Source of the DNA: Spirosoma agri
GTDB lineage: Bacteria > Bacteroidota > Bacteroidia > Cytophagales > Spirosomataceae
DNA: 64,000 nt
Assembly (NCBI RefSeq): GCF_010747415.1
Contig: NZ_JAAGNZ010000002.1
Span: 806,001-870,000 of the forward strand
Direction: 5' to 3'
The position numbers and the translations under genes were made by a program. The notes beneath the pieces were generated by a model, which did no database searches, was not told the origin of the DNA, and was given only the letters and a program-made list of their open reading frames with translations. The first letter of the stretch is position 1. Each line of letters begins with the position of its first letter. Shown piece by piece: positions 16,643-25,191 of this stretch.

Positions 16643-17326
16643 ATGCGTATTTTGATCGTTGAAGATGAATGGGAAGTCGCAACGCTCATCGAAACGGGTT
16701 TGGAAGATTACGGCTTCACCGCCGATATTGCCGGCGATGCGAAGGAGGCTCAGCTAAAGCTGGCCGAGACGGAGTATGATATTATCATTCTTGATGTCAA
16801 CCTGCCGGTAATCAGTGGGTTCGATTTATGTCGGATGATTCGAAGCCGATTCGAAACATTGCCGATCCTGATGCTGACCGCGTTGGGAAATACGGATAGT
16901 AAACTGAACGGATTCGACGCAGGAGCCGACGATTATCTGGTGAAACCGTTCGAGTTTCGTGAACTGGTTGCCCGGTTGCGGGCGCTCACCCGCCGAAACG
17001 CGGCCCCCTCGGTGGAGAACCCGATTCTTAAAATTGCTGATCTGGAACTGAATCAGCAGAGCAAAACCGTGAAGCGGGGCAATCAGAAACTCATGCTGAC
17101 GGCCCGTGAGTTGACATTGCTCGAATTTTTTCTGAAAAATCAGAACAAGGCACTTAGCCGTAATGAGATCATGGCGCACGTTTGGGAACTCAACTTTGAC
17201 ACGGGTACGAATGTGGTCGATGTGTACGTCAATTACTTACGAAAAAAGATAGATAAGGATTTTACGCCAAAGCTGATCCACACGATCAGCGGCATCGGCT
17301 ATATCATGCAGGCTACCGACGACTAA
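16643..17326 (+). CDS. OmpR/PhoB-family response regulator
   Basis: The 227-residue regulator has a receiver domain (acidic pocket E7-D8, phosphorylation site Asp51 in ILDVNLP, switch Lys in VKPFEF). This is followed by a winged-helix DNA-binding domain (LTARELTLLEFFLKNQNK through VYVNYLRKKID and IHTISGIGY). It resembles CusR/CopR-type regulators. The kinase gene starts 3 bases after its stop. Members of this family bind tandem direct repeats spaced by 11 bp; exactly such an array begins at the end of the kinase gene. Confidence 0.92.
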   Translation: MRILIVEDEWEVATLIETGLEDYGFTADIAGDAKEAQLKLAETEYDIIILDVNLPVISGFDLCRMIRSRFETLPILMLTALGNTDSKLNGFDAGADDYLVKPFEFRELVARLRALTRRNAAPSVENPILKIADLELNQQSKTVKRGNQKLMLTARELTLLEFFLKNQNKALSRNEIMAHVWELNFDTGTNVVDVYVNYLRKKIDKDFTPKLIHTISGIGYIMQATDD

Positions 17327-17329
17327 TTC

Positions 17330-18697
17330 ATGAAAATACGTGCCCGTCTTTCCTTCACGTTTGTTGGCATTGTTGCTGCCCTTCTCCTCATTTTCTCGTT
17401 CGTTGTGTATGCTACCGCCGAATATTTCCGGCAACGCGATTTTTACCTGCGACTCAGCGACAAGGCAAGAACCACGGCCCGGCTTCTGCTCGACGAAGAC
17501 GAAATTACGACCCGCCTGCTGAGAGTCATTGAGAAAAATAATCTCACGGCGCTCCCGGAAGAACAGATCAATGTCTATGGTCAGAATAACCAGATGATCT
17601 ACGCGACACAGGACAGTGCCATCATAAAGCCGGAAGCGCTGGTGCTTATCCGAAAGAAGAAGGAAGTGTTCTTTCGCCAGCAACGGAAAGAGATCGTCGG
17701 GTTCGTTCATCGGCATAATAACCAGGACTATATCCTTGTCGCGTCCGCTTTTGATCAGTACGGACTAGAAGAAATGCGGCATTTGAGCGCCATCATGGGG
17801 GTAGGGTTGCTGTGCAGTCTGGCCGTGATGGGAGCGGTGGGCTGGGCGTATGCCGGACGCTCGCTACGCCCTATTTCCGACGTCATTCAGCAGGTTGACC
17901 GGATAACCGCGTCGAATCTGAACCAGCGCGTAACCGCCGGAAACGATCAGGACGAGTTATCGCAACTGGCGCACACGTTTAACCTTATGCTCGACCGGGT
18001 ACAGGAAGCCTTCGAGATGCAGCGCAATTTCGTGTCCAACGCATCGCACGAACTGCGTACTCCGCTCACCATCATTACCGGCCAGATTGAGGTAACGCTG
18101 CTCAAACGGCGTACGGTCGAAGAACACGAAGCGAAGTGGAAATCGGTGCTGGAGGTGATCCACCGGATGAACAAGCTGACCAACAATCTGCTGGATCTGA
18201 CGCTGGTTAGTCTGGAGTCTACGCCCCTGAAATTCAGTGAAGTATCGATTGATGAGGTTATTTATCAGGTTTCCCAAATGCTCATGACCCGGCAGCCTGA
18301 CTATTCGGTCGTGTTCTCGTTCGACGGGCAGATGGAGACGATTCAGCCGTCGCTGACCATCGAGGGAAACAAATCGTTGCTGTATTCGGCCTTCTTTAAT
18401 CTGATGGAGAACGGCTGTAAGTTTTCCGAAAACAAGCGCGTGCAGGTAACGCTCGGTGCCAATGACCGGTGGATAACGATCGAATTCAAAGACGAAGGGG
18501 TCGGTATTCTGGAATCAGACATCAAGAGTATCTACGAACCGTTCTTCCGGGCCGAAAACGTCAAGCGGATTCACGGGCATGGCGTTGGGCTGCCCCTGAC
18601 GTATCGGATCGTTCAGTTGCACCACGGTCAGATTACGGTTGCATCGCAGATCAACCAGGGCACGACATTCACGATTCGCCTGCCCAAAATGCTCTAA
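17330..18697 (+). CDS. Two-component sensor histidine kinase
   Basis: The membrane kinase of 455 residues pairs with the preceding response regulator. A first helix (residues 8-30), an extracytoplasmic sensor of about 120 residues and a second helix (MGVGLLCSLAVMGAVGWAYA) lead into a HAMP domain. The phosphoacceptor His lies in FVSNASHELRTPL, the N-box in NLMENGCKFSE, and the G-boxes in DEGVGI and GHGVGLPL. The order matches metal-responsive CusS-type kinases, but the sensor domain has no clear metal-binding cluster. Its stop codon lies within the first unit of the downstream 11-bp repeat array. Confidence 0.92.
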   Translation: MKIRARLSFTFVGIVAALLLIFSFVVYATAEYFRQRDFYLRLSDKARTTARLLLDEDEITTRLLRVIEKNNLTALPEEQINVYGQNNQMIYATQDSAIIKPEALVLIRKKKEVFFRQQRKEIVGFVHRHNNQDYILVASAFDQYGLEEMRHLSAIMGVGLLCSLAVMGAVGWAYAGRSLRPISDVIQQVDRITASNLNQRVTAGNDQDELSQLAHTFNLMLDRVQEAFEMQRNFVSNASHELRTPLTIITGQIEVTLLKRRTVEEHEAKWKSVLEVIHRMNKLTNNLLDLTLVSLESTPLKFSEVSIDEVIYQVSQMLMTRQPDYSVVFSFDGQMETIQPSLTIEGNKSLLYSAFFNLMENGCKFSENKRVQVTLGANDRWITIEFKDEGVGILESDIKSIYEPFFRAENVKRIHGHGVGLPLTYRIVQLHHGQITVASQINQGTTFTIRLPKML

Positions 18698-18758
18698 TCG
18701 ATTTCTAATCGATCTCTAACCGGATTCTCATCATCTTCTAACAGATCCCTAATTATCT
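18693..18758 (+). promoter_or_regulatory. Array of six 11-bp direct repeats, probable response-regulator operator
   Basis: Six units start at 18693, 18704, 18715, 18726, 18737 and 18748, exactly 11 bases apart. They follow the consensus TCTAAYCGATY; five of the six begin with TCTMAY and the last with CCTAAT. Eleven-base direct repeats are the usual binding arrangement of OmpR/PhoB-family regulators, and such a regulator is encoded just upstream. The array ends 16 bases before a -7 box, so it covers the place of the missing -33 element, as expected for an activated promoter. Binding is inferred. Confidence 0.7.
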
Positions 18759-18774
18759 CCGTTGAGGGGTGCTT

Positions 18775-18782
18775 TATCTTTG
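18775..18782 (+). promoter_or_regulatory. Bacteroidota -7 promoter box (TATCTTTG)
   Basis: This exact TAnnTTTG match lies 42 bases before the small membrane gene. No -33 TTTG is present at 19-21 bases; the 11-bp repeat array occupies that position. The predicted leader is about 38 nt. Confidence 0.65.
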
Positions 18783-18823
18783 TTGCGTGAAGTTTTCAGT
18801 ACACGGCCAAACGGTATTGAACC

Positions 18824-19087
18824 ATGCGTGACAACGGTGAAAAAGCGGGCCATCTGGTGAACTGGCTGACTGTGTGGGGCCTCATCATTGCCTGTATTGC
18901 CTTCAACGTCTACACCAGTAACCAACAGCAGAAAAAGCTGTATCACGCTCAGTAAAAGGTCGAAAGCCGCCGGGCTGATTCGTTGCTCATCGAAAAAACA
19001 CGACTAGAGCAACGCCTGCGTGAATTGGAAACGACAACGAATCGACGCGTGTCGGTAGTTCAACAAACGACGCTCAACCCAAGGTAA
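18824..19087 (+). pseudogene. Small membrane/coiled-coil gene interrupted by an in-frame TAA
   Basis: The frame from the ATG at 18824 encodes a polar start, one membrane helix (LTVWGLIIACIAFNVYTSN) and QQQKKLYHAQ, then meets TAA at 18953-18955 after 43 residues. The same frame continues without another stop to TAA at 19085-19087. It encodes a charged coiled coil (KVESRRADSLLIEKTRLEQR and onward). The continuity of frame and character suggests one ancestral 88-residue protein cut by a point mutation. The first 43 residues could still be a working small protein. It lies behind the repeat-array promoter and ahead of the SulP gene. I do not recognise a family. Confidence 0.55.
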
Positions 19088-19140
19088 TGGTGGCCAGTGA
19101 GTTGTAAGGTACGCACCCATAAAAAACGCAACAACAGCTA

Positions 19141-20760
19141 ATGATAAACGCAGGTAAAAACGGGTTTCAAATAATTAATCTAAGCACAATGCCGGGTGAC
19201 ATTCGGGGCGGAGCGATCTCCTTTCTGGTGGCCGTACCGTTGTGTTTAGGTATCGCGCTGGCGTCGGGTGCTCCGCTGTTTGCCGGTATTATTGCCGGTA
19301 TCGTCGGGGGGCTGGTCGTCGGTGCTTTCAGTCGTTCGGCGCTGAGTATTTCAGGACCGGAAGCCGGCCTGATCATTGTGACGTTAGGTGCCATTCAGTC
19401 ATTAGGATCGTTTCCGGCTTTTCTGCTGGCGACATGTCTGGCGGGTGTTATTCAGATTGGACTGGGCTTTGCCAAAGCGGGTACCATCAGTAACTTTTTT
19501 CCCTCATCGGTTATCAAGGGAATGCTGGCCGGTATCGGCATTATTCTGATTATAAAGCAGATACCTCACCTCGTTGGCTACGATGCCGATGCTGCCGAAG
19601 GTTTTGCGCTGTTTCAGCCCGGTGGTTTCAACATCATCGAGCAACTGCACATGGCACTTGGGCAGCTTAATGGCGTAGCTATTCTGATCGCACTGCTTTC
19701 GCTGGGGGTCTTTTACGCATGGGGCCATCCGGCTTTTCAGACGAGCAAAATGACCCGAACCATACCCGCTGCGCTGGTGGTGGTCGTGCTGGGCATCTGT
19801 ACCAACGAACTTGTCCGGGCGTTTTTCCCGGCATGGGCTTTGCAGGGCAATCATCTGGTGCAACTGCCGGTACCGGCCAGCGCGGGTGAATTTCTGAACC
19901 TGTTTACGTTTCCTGATTTTTCGCAGTGGAACAATCCGTTGGTCTATACCTCGGCGGTAGCTATTGCGCTGGTTGCCAGTCTGGAAGCGCTCCTGTCGGT
20001 GGAAGCGTCCGATGAACTCGATCCATTGAAACGCAAAACGCCAACCAATCACGAACTGAAAGCGCAGGGTATTGGTAATCTGGTGAGCGGTCTGATTGGC
20101 GGTATACCGCTGACATCGGTCATTGTGCGGAGTTCGGTCAGCATCAATGCCGGGGCGCGGAACAAACTGGCGGCACTGGTCCACGGATCGTTACTGCTGG
20201 TTTGCGTGGTTACGCTGCCGACGCTGCTGAACAAAATACCGTGGGCTGCTCTGGCTGCCATCCTGCTGGTTACCGGTTATAAACTGGCCCGTATCGAGAT
20301 CGTGAAAGCGGTTTTTGCGGAGGGTATCGAGAAATTTATCCCGTTTGTCGTGACGGTTATGGCGATTCTGCTGACCGATTTGTTGAGCGGTATTGCCATC
20401 GGTATGGTTGCCGGCATCTTCTTCATTCTTCGTGATCATTACCTCAACGCGCACCGTGTCCGTACCGCCTGGGACAGCAGCAAAGATCGAACACGCATTT
20501 ATGTGCAGCTCGGCGATCACGTATCATTTCTCAGCAAAGCCCGATTGATGAAGCTGCTCAAAAATGTGCCTGATAATTCGATCCTCGAAATTGACGGAAC
20601 CGCGTCTTCTTATATCGACAGTGACGTTGTTACTGCCATTCGAAATTTTTCGACCGCTGCCCAGCAACGGGGTATTCAACTTATTTTTCTGCAAAAGCAG
20701 GACGACGAGTTTCAGATCAGTCGCTCCCGATCTGAACTAGCAATGGACGTGTTTGACTAA
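19141..20760 (+). CDS. SulP-family inorganic anion transporter with STAS domain
   Basis: This is a membrane transporter of 539 residues. The N-terminal transport domain opens with GDIRGGAISFLVAVPLCLGI and contains the conserved SISGPEAGLIIV segment; about 14 helices follow. The C-terminal STAS domain (from about residue 440) includes ILEIDGTASSYIDSDVVTAI. SulP proteins move sulphate, bicarbonate or other anions. No carbonic anhydrase or sulphate assimilation gene is nearby, so the substrate is open. It follows the interrupted small gene by 53 bases with no terminator between, so it is probably driven by the repeat-array promoter. Confidence 0.9.
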   Translation: MINAGKNGFQIINLSTMPGDIRGGAISFLVAVPLCLGIALASGAPLFAGIIAGIVGGLVVGAFSRSALSISGPEAGLIIVTLGAIQSLGSFPAFLLATCLAGVIQIGLGFAKAGTISNFFPSSVIKGMLAGIGIILIIKQIPHLVGYDADAAEGFALFQPGGFNIIEQLHMALGQLNGVAILIALLSLGVFYAWGHPAFQTSKMTRTIPAALVVVVLGICTNELVRAFFPAWALQGNHLVQLPVPASAGEFLNLFTFPDFSQWNNPLVYTSAVAIALVASLEALLSVEASDELDPLKRKTPTNHELKAQGIGNLVSGLIGGIPLTSVIVRSSVSINAGARNKLAALVHGSLLLVCVVTLPTLLNKIPWAALAAILLVTGYKLARIEIVKAVFAEGIEKFIPFVVTVMAILLTDLLSGIAIGMVAGIFFILRDHYLNAHRVRTAWDSSKDRTRIYVQLGDHVSFLSKARLMKLLKNVPDNSILEIDGTASSYIDSDVVTAIRNFSTAAQQRGIQLIFLQKQDDEFQISRSRSELAMDVFD

Positions 20761-20790
20761 GTAAGGGTGATAGATTGGGATGATAGGACA

Positions 20791-20817
20791 TACGCCGTAT
20801 CTTGACGATACGGCGTA
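20791..20817. terminator. Hairpin terminator after the SulP gene
   Basis: The arms TACGCCGTATC/GATACGGCGTA form 11 perfect pairs with a 5-base loop. It is followed by CGTTTTGA, a weak U-tract. Confidence 0.6.
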
Positions 20818-20951
20818 CGTTTTGATGAACTTCCCGAAAAATTTGCAGTAATAACGGGTAAGAAGTGGCTATCTGGCTGTAGGTGCGTTGGCAAGCTAAC
20901 GGGCACGTTTGGTATTGGGCCGCGAAAACACCAATGCGTTCAGAAAACCAG

Positions 20952-21257
20952 TCAGCGGGCAGCATTCTTCTTCCGGGTAGCCGCTGCTTTTTTCGCAGAC
21001 GCCGAACGTTCTTCGGCTGTGCGTGACGCCGATGCTGCGCCCCCTTTTTTACCACCCTTACGTTCCGGCTCCTTGTTTTCGGCACGACCGCGTCCTGAAC
21101 CACTCTTTTTGCCACCACCTGAAATGGCGTTAACAGTTGCCCAGGCGCGACTTTCTGCTTCTTCCTCGGGCACTCCACGCGCTTCGTAGCTTTCCTCAAT
21201 GTGTTCGGCCTGCCGTTTTTGTTTATCGGTATAAGCCGACTTATCTCCTTGTGGCAT
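20952..21257 (-). CDS. Small basic protein, 'plasmid stabilization'-type
   Basis: The 101-residue protein starts MPQGDKSAYTDKQKRQAEHI and continues with RGVPEEEAESRAWATVNAISGGGKKSGSGRG. This belongs to a widespread family usually labelled plasmid stabilization protein, though a role in plasmid maintenance is not proven. The C-terminal half is Lys/Ala/Ser-rich (SASAKKAAATRKKNAAR) and histone-H1-like, so nucleic acid binding is plausible. It is a single gene between SulP and kup, on the minus strand. Confidence 0.75.
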   Translation of the reverse strand: MPQGDKSAYTDKQKRQAEHIEESYEARGVPEEEAESRAWATVNAISGGGKKSGSGRGRAENKEPERKGGKKGGAASASRTAEERSASAKKAAATRKKNAAR

Positions 21258-21415
21258 CGTCGTAATTGGTTATGGGTCAACACTCAATTCTACTCCGTAA
21301 CCATGACCGCCAGACATGTGTTTTATATTGGAAAGATGACCCGCAGCAACGCGGTTGAACGTTATCCAGCGGCCCCAAAAATCAGCAGAAACTCTATCTC
21401 TCGTCTAAAATGGGA

Positions 21416-23365
21416 TTAGTCTCGATCACGGGTCAGTCGAATATTTTTGGGATGCGAAAACAGCAGGGGCACGTCTTCAACGACTACATTACTAGTATCC
21501 AGACCATAGGCTGAGTTTTCGTGCAACGCGGTTCGCCGGATCAGGAAATAACTGTTCATGATGATCTTTTGACCAAGCGGCAGATCGTTTTCGTACGACA
21601 GGAAGTTTTTGAACACCACGAACCGGAAGTCGCCCGTCAGGTTCTTCTGATTTAGCGACTGGTATCGACTGGTTATTTCTACTTCTTTGCCTCTAACCAT
21701 GTCTTCGACGGCCAGCCGGAAGAATAAATTGAGTCGTGGTTCGATGCGGAAGCCTAAGTGAAACGTAATGTAATACACATCCTGATCGGCCAGTGTCTCG
21801 ACTTTGTAGCGCATCGTAAAGGGCTCATCTTCAACGTGGACGTGTAACAGCCAGTAGACGTCGGCCCGTTTTGGCGTGCGATACAGTATCGACTCGATCG
21901 TTTCCGATTCAATGCTAGCCGACGTTTCGGAGCCGGTCAGGTAAACGAGGTGGGTGGCATATTTGGGAATGGTTTCGTCATTGCTGAGTTCCTTGAGCGT
22001 GTCGATAAACGGAGGAAGGGGCTCGAACTGGACGAAACTGTGCTTTAGTTGTTTCCCCTTGTGCCAGAGCGTCATCACCGTGATGAGCATTAATCCCAGC
22101 AGAATTGAAATCCAGCCGCCTTCTTCAAACTTGATCAGGTTAGCGATCAGAAAGGACGTTTCGATGGTCAGGAAGAGCGCCGTAATGGCCAGTGTCGCCA
22201 GTGGATGAACCCGCTTTGAGCGCAGATACGCATTCATCAGCACGGTTGACATGAGCATGGTGAGTGTGACGGCCAGCCCAAAAGCCGCTTCCATATTCTT
22301 CGACTCGCGAAAGTGCAGCACAACCCCGATGCAACCCGCCATGAGCAACCAGTTGATTTGCGGAATATACAATTGACCCCGAAAATCGGTCGGGTAGATC
22401 ACGCGCTGACGCGGCCACAAATGCAACCGGATGGCTTCACCAATGAGCGTAAACGATCCGCTGATGAGTGCCTGACTGGCAATGATGGTTGCCAATGTGG
22501 CGATGCCAATGGCGAAAACCAGGATAGAGGGCGGCACAATCTCATAAAATGAACTCGTCGGGCCAAGTCGTTTGCCCAGGTGTTGCATCAGCCACGCCGA
22601 CTGCCCGGCGTAGGAAAGCAGCAACATTAGTTTCACAAAGATCCAGCTGATCCGGATGTTTCCCCGACCACAATGACCCATGTCGGAATAGAGGGCTTCG
22701 GCCCCGGTTGTGCAAAGGAAAACCCCGCCCAGCAGCCAGAATCCACCCGGATAATCGCGCAGGAGGGTAACGACGTGCCAGGGGTTCAGCGCTCGTAATA
22801 CGCTCGGATGTTGAATCAGCGATAGAAACCCCATGATCCCGATGAACGTAAACCAGACAACCATGATCGGTCCGAACAGACGGCCAAGCCATTGGGTACC
22901 AAATTGTTGCGTGACAAACAGCAGGACAATGATGGTAAGCACAATGGGGACAGTGTCGAGGTTTGGGTAATAGATCAGCAAGCCCTCAATCGCCGACGAC
23001 ACGGAGATGGGTGGCGTAATGATCCCGTCGGCGAGCAGAAAACTACCGCCGATGATCGCCGGGTAGAGCATCCATTTGCCGGTGTATCGGCGAATAAGCG
23101 TATAGAGCGAGAAAATCCCGCCTTCGCCGTTGTTATCGGCATTGAGGGTGATGATGACGTATTTAAGGGTAGTCTGAAAGGTGAGCGTCCAGAAAACCGC
23201 CGAGAATGATCCCAGAACCAGATTCTCGGTTAAAATACGGTCGCCGAAAATGGCTTTGTACGTGTAGAGCGGTGACGTGCCGATGTCGCCGAACACGATA
23301 CCGATAGAAATCAACAGACCGGAAAGGGAAACTTTATTGAGATGCGAATTGGTAGATGAGTTCAT
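21416..23365 (-). CDS. kup: Kup-type potassium uptake permease
   Basis: This is a proton-coupled potassium importer of 649 residues. The N-terminal signature GIVFGDIGTSPLYTYKAIFG is diagnostic. Twelve helices run to about residue 430, and a cytoplasmic tail follows (residues about 430-649). It is the last gene of the potassium cluster, 32 bases after the histidine kinase stop and in the same direction. Low-affinity Kup and high-affinity Kdp are therefore encoded together, which suggests joint control of potassium uptake. Confidence 0.94.
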   Translation of the reverse strand: MNSSTNSHLNKVSLSGLLISIGIVFGDIGTSPLYTYKAIFGDRILTENLVLGSFSAVFWTLTFQTTLKYVIITLNADNNGEGGIFSLYTLIRRYTGKWMLYPAIIGGSFLLADGIITPPISVSSAIEGLLIYYPNLDTVPIVLTIIVLLFVTQQFGTQWLGRLFGPIMVVWFTFIGIMGFLSLIQHPSVLRALNPWHVVTLLRDYPGGFWLLGGVFLCTTGAEALYSDMGHCGRGNIRISWIFVKLMLLLSYAGQSAWLMQHLGKRLGPTSSFYEIVPPSILVFAIGIATLATIIASQALISGSFTLIGEAIRLHLWPRQRVIYPTDFRGQLYIPQINWLLMAGCIGVVLHFRESKNMEAAFGLAVTLTMLMSTVLMNAYLRSKRVHPLATLAITALFLTIETSFLIANLIKFEEGGWISILLGLMLITVMTLWHKGKQLKHSFVQFEPLPPFIDTLKELSNDETIPKYATHLVYLTGSETSASIESETIESILYRTPKRADVYWLLHVHVEDEPFTMRYKVETLADQDVYYITFHLGFRIEPRLNLFFRLAVEDMVRGKEVEITSRYQSLNQKNLTGDFRFVVFKNFLSYENDLPLGQKIIMNSYFLIRRTALHENSAYGLDTSNVVVEDVPLLFSHPKNIRLTRDRD

Positions 23366-23397
23366 ACCGGAAAGTAACTAAATGCTATCAAATTGGT

Positions 23398-25191
23398 TTA
23401 GTTACGCGGTAGTCGAAAGTAAAAGGCTGCGCCATCGGCCAGATCGGTTTGTAAGCCAATTTCTCCGCCCATCGATTCAATAAATTCCTTCGCAATCGCC
23501 AGCCCCAGGCCGGTTCCGCTCGATTGTCCGTTATTGCCGGGTGCCCGAAAATAGCGATCAAAAATGCGTTTCTGGTGCTCCGGTCGAATACCTGATCCAT
23601 GATCGCGGACGACAAACTCAACCTGACTGCCAATCGATCGCACTGATATCTCGATTGCGTTGTCTTCGGGGCTGTGCCGAACGGCGTTGGACAGAAAATT
23701 GACCAGTACCCACGAGGCCTTGTCCGGATCAGCCTTAACGGTGGGCAGGTCATCCGACGCATTGATGTCGAAACGAAGGTGCTTCTGGTTCGCCGACACT
23801 TGGAGCGCATGAGTTGCATACCGGACGATCGCTGACGGCGCTACATTTTCGATCTTCAACTGAATCTGCCCTGACTCGACCTGCGCCATGTTGACCAGTT
23901 CCCCCGTAATGCTCAGCAACCGTTCGGCATCATCACGGACGTGACCAACGAGTTGTTTCTGTTCGTCGTTGAGCTGACCTACCCGCGAATCGTCCAGCAG
24001 TTTAAGGCTGAGTTTAATACTACTGATCGGCGTTTTTAGCTCGTGCGAAACGGTGGCGATGAAGTTTGTCTTTGCCTGATCGAGTTCTGTAAACGAAGTG
24101 ATGTTTTCCAGTACAATCACCCAACCCGCCGGACGCGGTTCACCGTCGCCCGTGGGCGCTACCGTAACGGCGTGGATTTGCTTGTTGAAATAGCTTTCTT
24201 TTCCCGGACTGGATGGTCCCGGACTGGACGGTTCCAGGCCGTTGACCCCTGGGTCGTAGATTTTCAACAGCCCCTTGTTATCGGTTCGAGCGGGACTTTC
24301 CGGCCAGTCTTCGATCATTAGGTCCTGAATCAGCGTGCGCATCAGATCATTGACCGAAGCCACGTCGGGCGCGTATCGGCCAATCAGCTTTGCTTCGTCG
24401 ATACCCAGCAGGCGACAGGCGACGGGGTTGGCAAAGAGAATTTTCTTGTTCTCATCCAGACCCAGAATACCATCGCTCATCAACTGGATCAGCGTATCAA
24501 TCCGTTTTTTCTCGAACAGGAGTTTGGCCAGGTTCGAGTGCTCATATTCATCCAGTTTCTGCGCCATTGAATTGAACGAACGGGCCAGTTCGCCAAACTC
24601 ATCGCTGGAGCGGAAGTGCAAACGTTCTTCAAAATTCCGGCTGGTTATCTCCCGAATACCGCGCGTCAGTTCCCGAACCGGACGGGCGATATAACCGGGA
24701 AAGTTGACAATGAACGACAGGATGATCAGGAAGCATACCGTACCGACAACTGCCAGCAGCAACAGCGCATCCTTAGCGGTTTTTTCGGCGGTGCCATTTT
24801 TTCGAAACATGGCCTGTCGGTTGATGTCGTCCAGCTGCAACAGATTAGTTTGCAGTCGCTTGATTGCTACGGTATCGGTGGGAGTAGCTTTTAAGCGGTT
24901 CAGATCACGGCGCAAGGCTGTCGTCAGTTCCTGTTCACCTTCTTCCGTCACATTGACTTCCTGCTTGCGCAGGTTCTCGTCGAACTGGGTCAGTGCGTTG
25001 GGATCGGTAGCGCGGTCGAACAGAGCTTTCTGCATGTCGCTGACGTACTGAAGCGAAATGTAATTATCCTTCAGGATCGCCTGCGAATCGTCGGCCAGTT
25101 CGCCCAGGTAATACGCGCTCAATCCGCCCAGTCCGAGAATGATGGCGAACATGAAGGCCAGACCGAGCGATATTTTTGCTTTAATCGTCAT
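23398..25191 (-). CDS. Histidine kinase of the kdp cluster (HAMP-PAS-HisKA)
   Basis: The kinase of 597 residues has an N-terminal helix, a four-helix-bundle type periplasmic region, a second helix (LLLLAVVGTVCFLIILSFIV), a HAMP domain (PVRELTRGIREITSRNF) and a PAS domain (SDGILGLDENKKILFANPVACRLLGI). The phosphoacceptor His lies in ATVSHELKTPISSIK near residue 386, and the ATPase domain has GTGLGLAIAKEF. Its ATG overlaps the stop of the KdpD sensor-half gene by four bases (ATGA). It looks like the kinase half of a split KdpD. The likely partner is the sigma-54 regulator at the head of the cluster. Confidence 0.9.
   Translation of the reverse strand: MTIKAKISLGLAFMFAIILGLGGLSAYYLGELADDSQAILKDNYISLQYVSDMQKALFDRATDPNALTQFDENLRKQEVNVTEEGEQELTTALRRDLNRLKATPTDTVAIKRLQTNLLQLDDINRQAMFRKNGTAEKTAKDALLLLAVVGTVCFLIILSFIVNFPGYIARPVRELTRGIREITSRNFEERLHFRSSDEFGELARSFNSMAQKLDEYEHSNLAKLLFEKKRIDTLIQLMSDGILGLDENKKILFANPVACRLLGIDEAKLIGRYAPDVASVNDLMRTLIQDLMIEDWPESPARTDNKGLLKIYDPGVNGLEPSSPGPSSPGKESYFNKQIHAVTVAPTGDGEPRPAGWVIVLENITSFTELDQAKTNFIATVSHELKTPISSIKLSLKLLDDSRVGQLNDEQKQLVGHVRDDAERLLSITGELVNMAQVESGQIQLKIENVAPSAIVRYATHALQVSANQKHLRFDINASDDLPTVKADPDKASWVLVNFLSNAVRHSPEDNAIEISVRSIGSQVEFVVRDHGSGIRPEHQKRIFDRYFRAPGNNGQSSGTGLGLAIAKEFIESMGGEIGLQTDLADGAAFYFRLPRN

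Noticed and set aside
19504..20184. Minus-strand frame of 226 codons inside the SulP gene
   Set aside because: Antisense to conserved transmembrane sequence, with His/Arg/Gln-rich composition typical of shadow frames.
20717..21283. Minus-strand frame of 188 codons over the small basic protein gene
   Set aside because: It overlaps the recognised family member at 20952-21257 in another frame, crosses a terminator and has no family resemblance.
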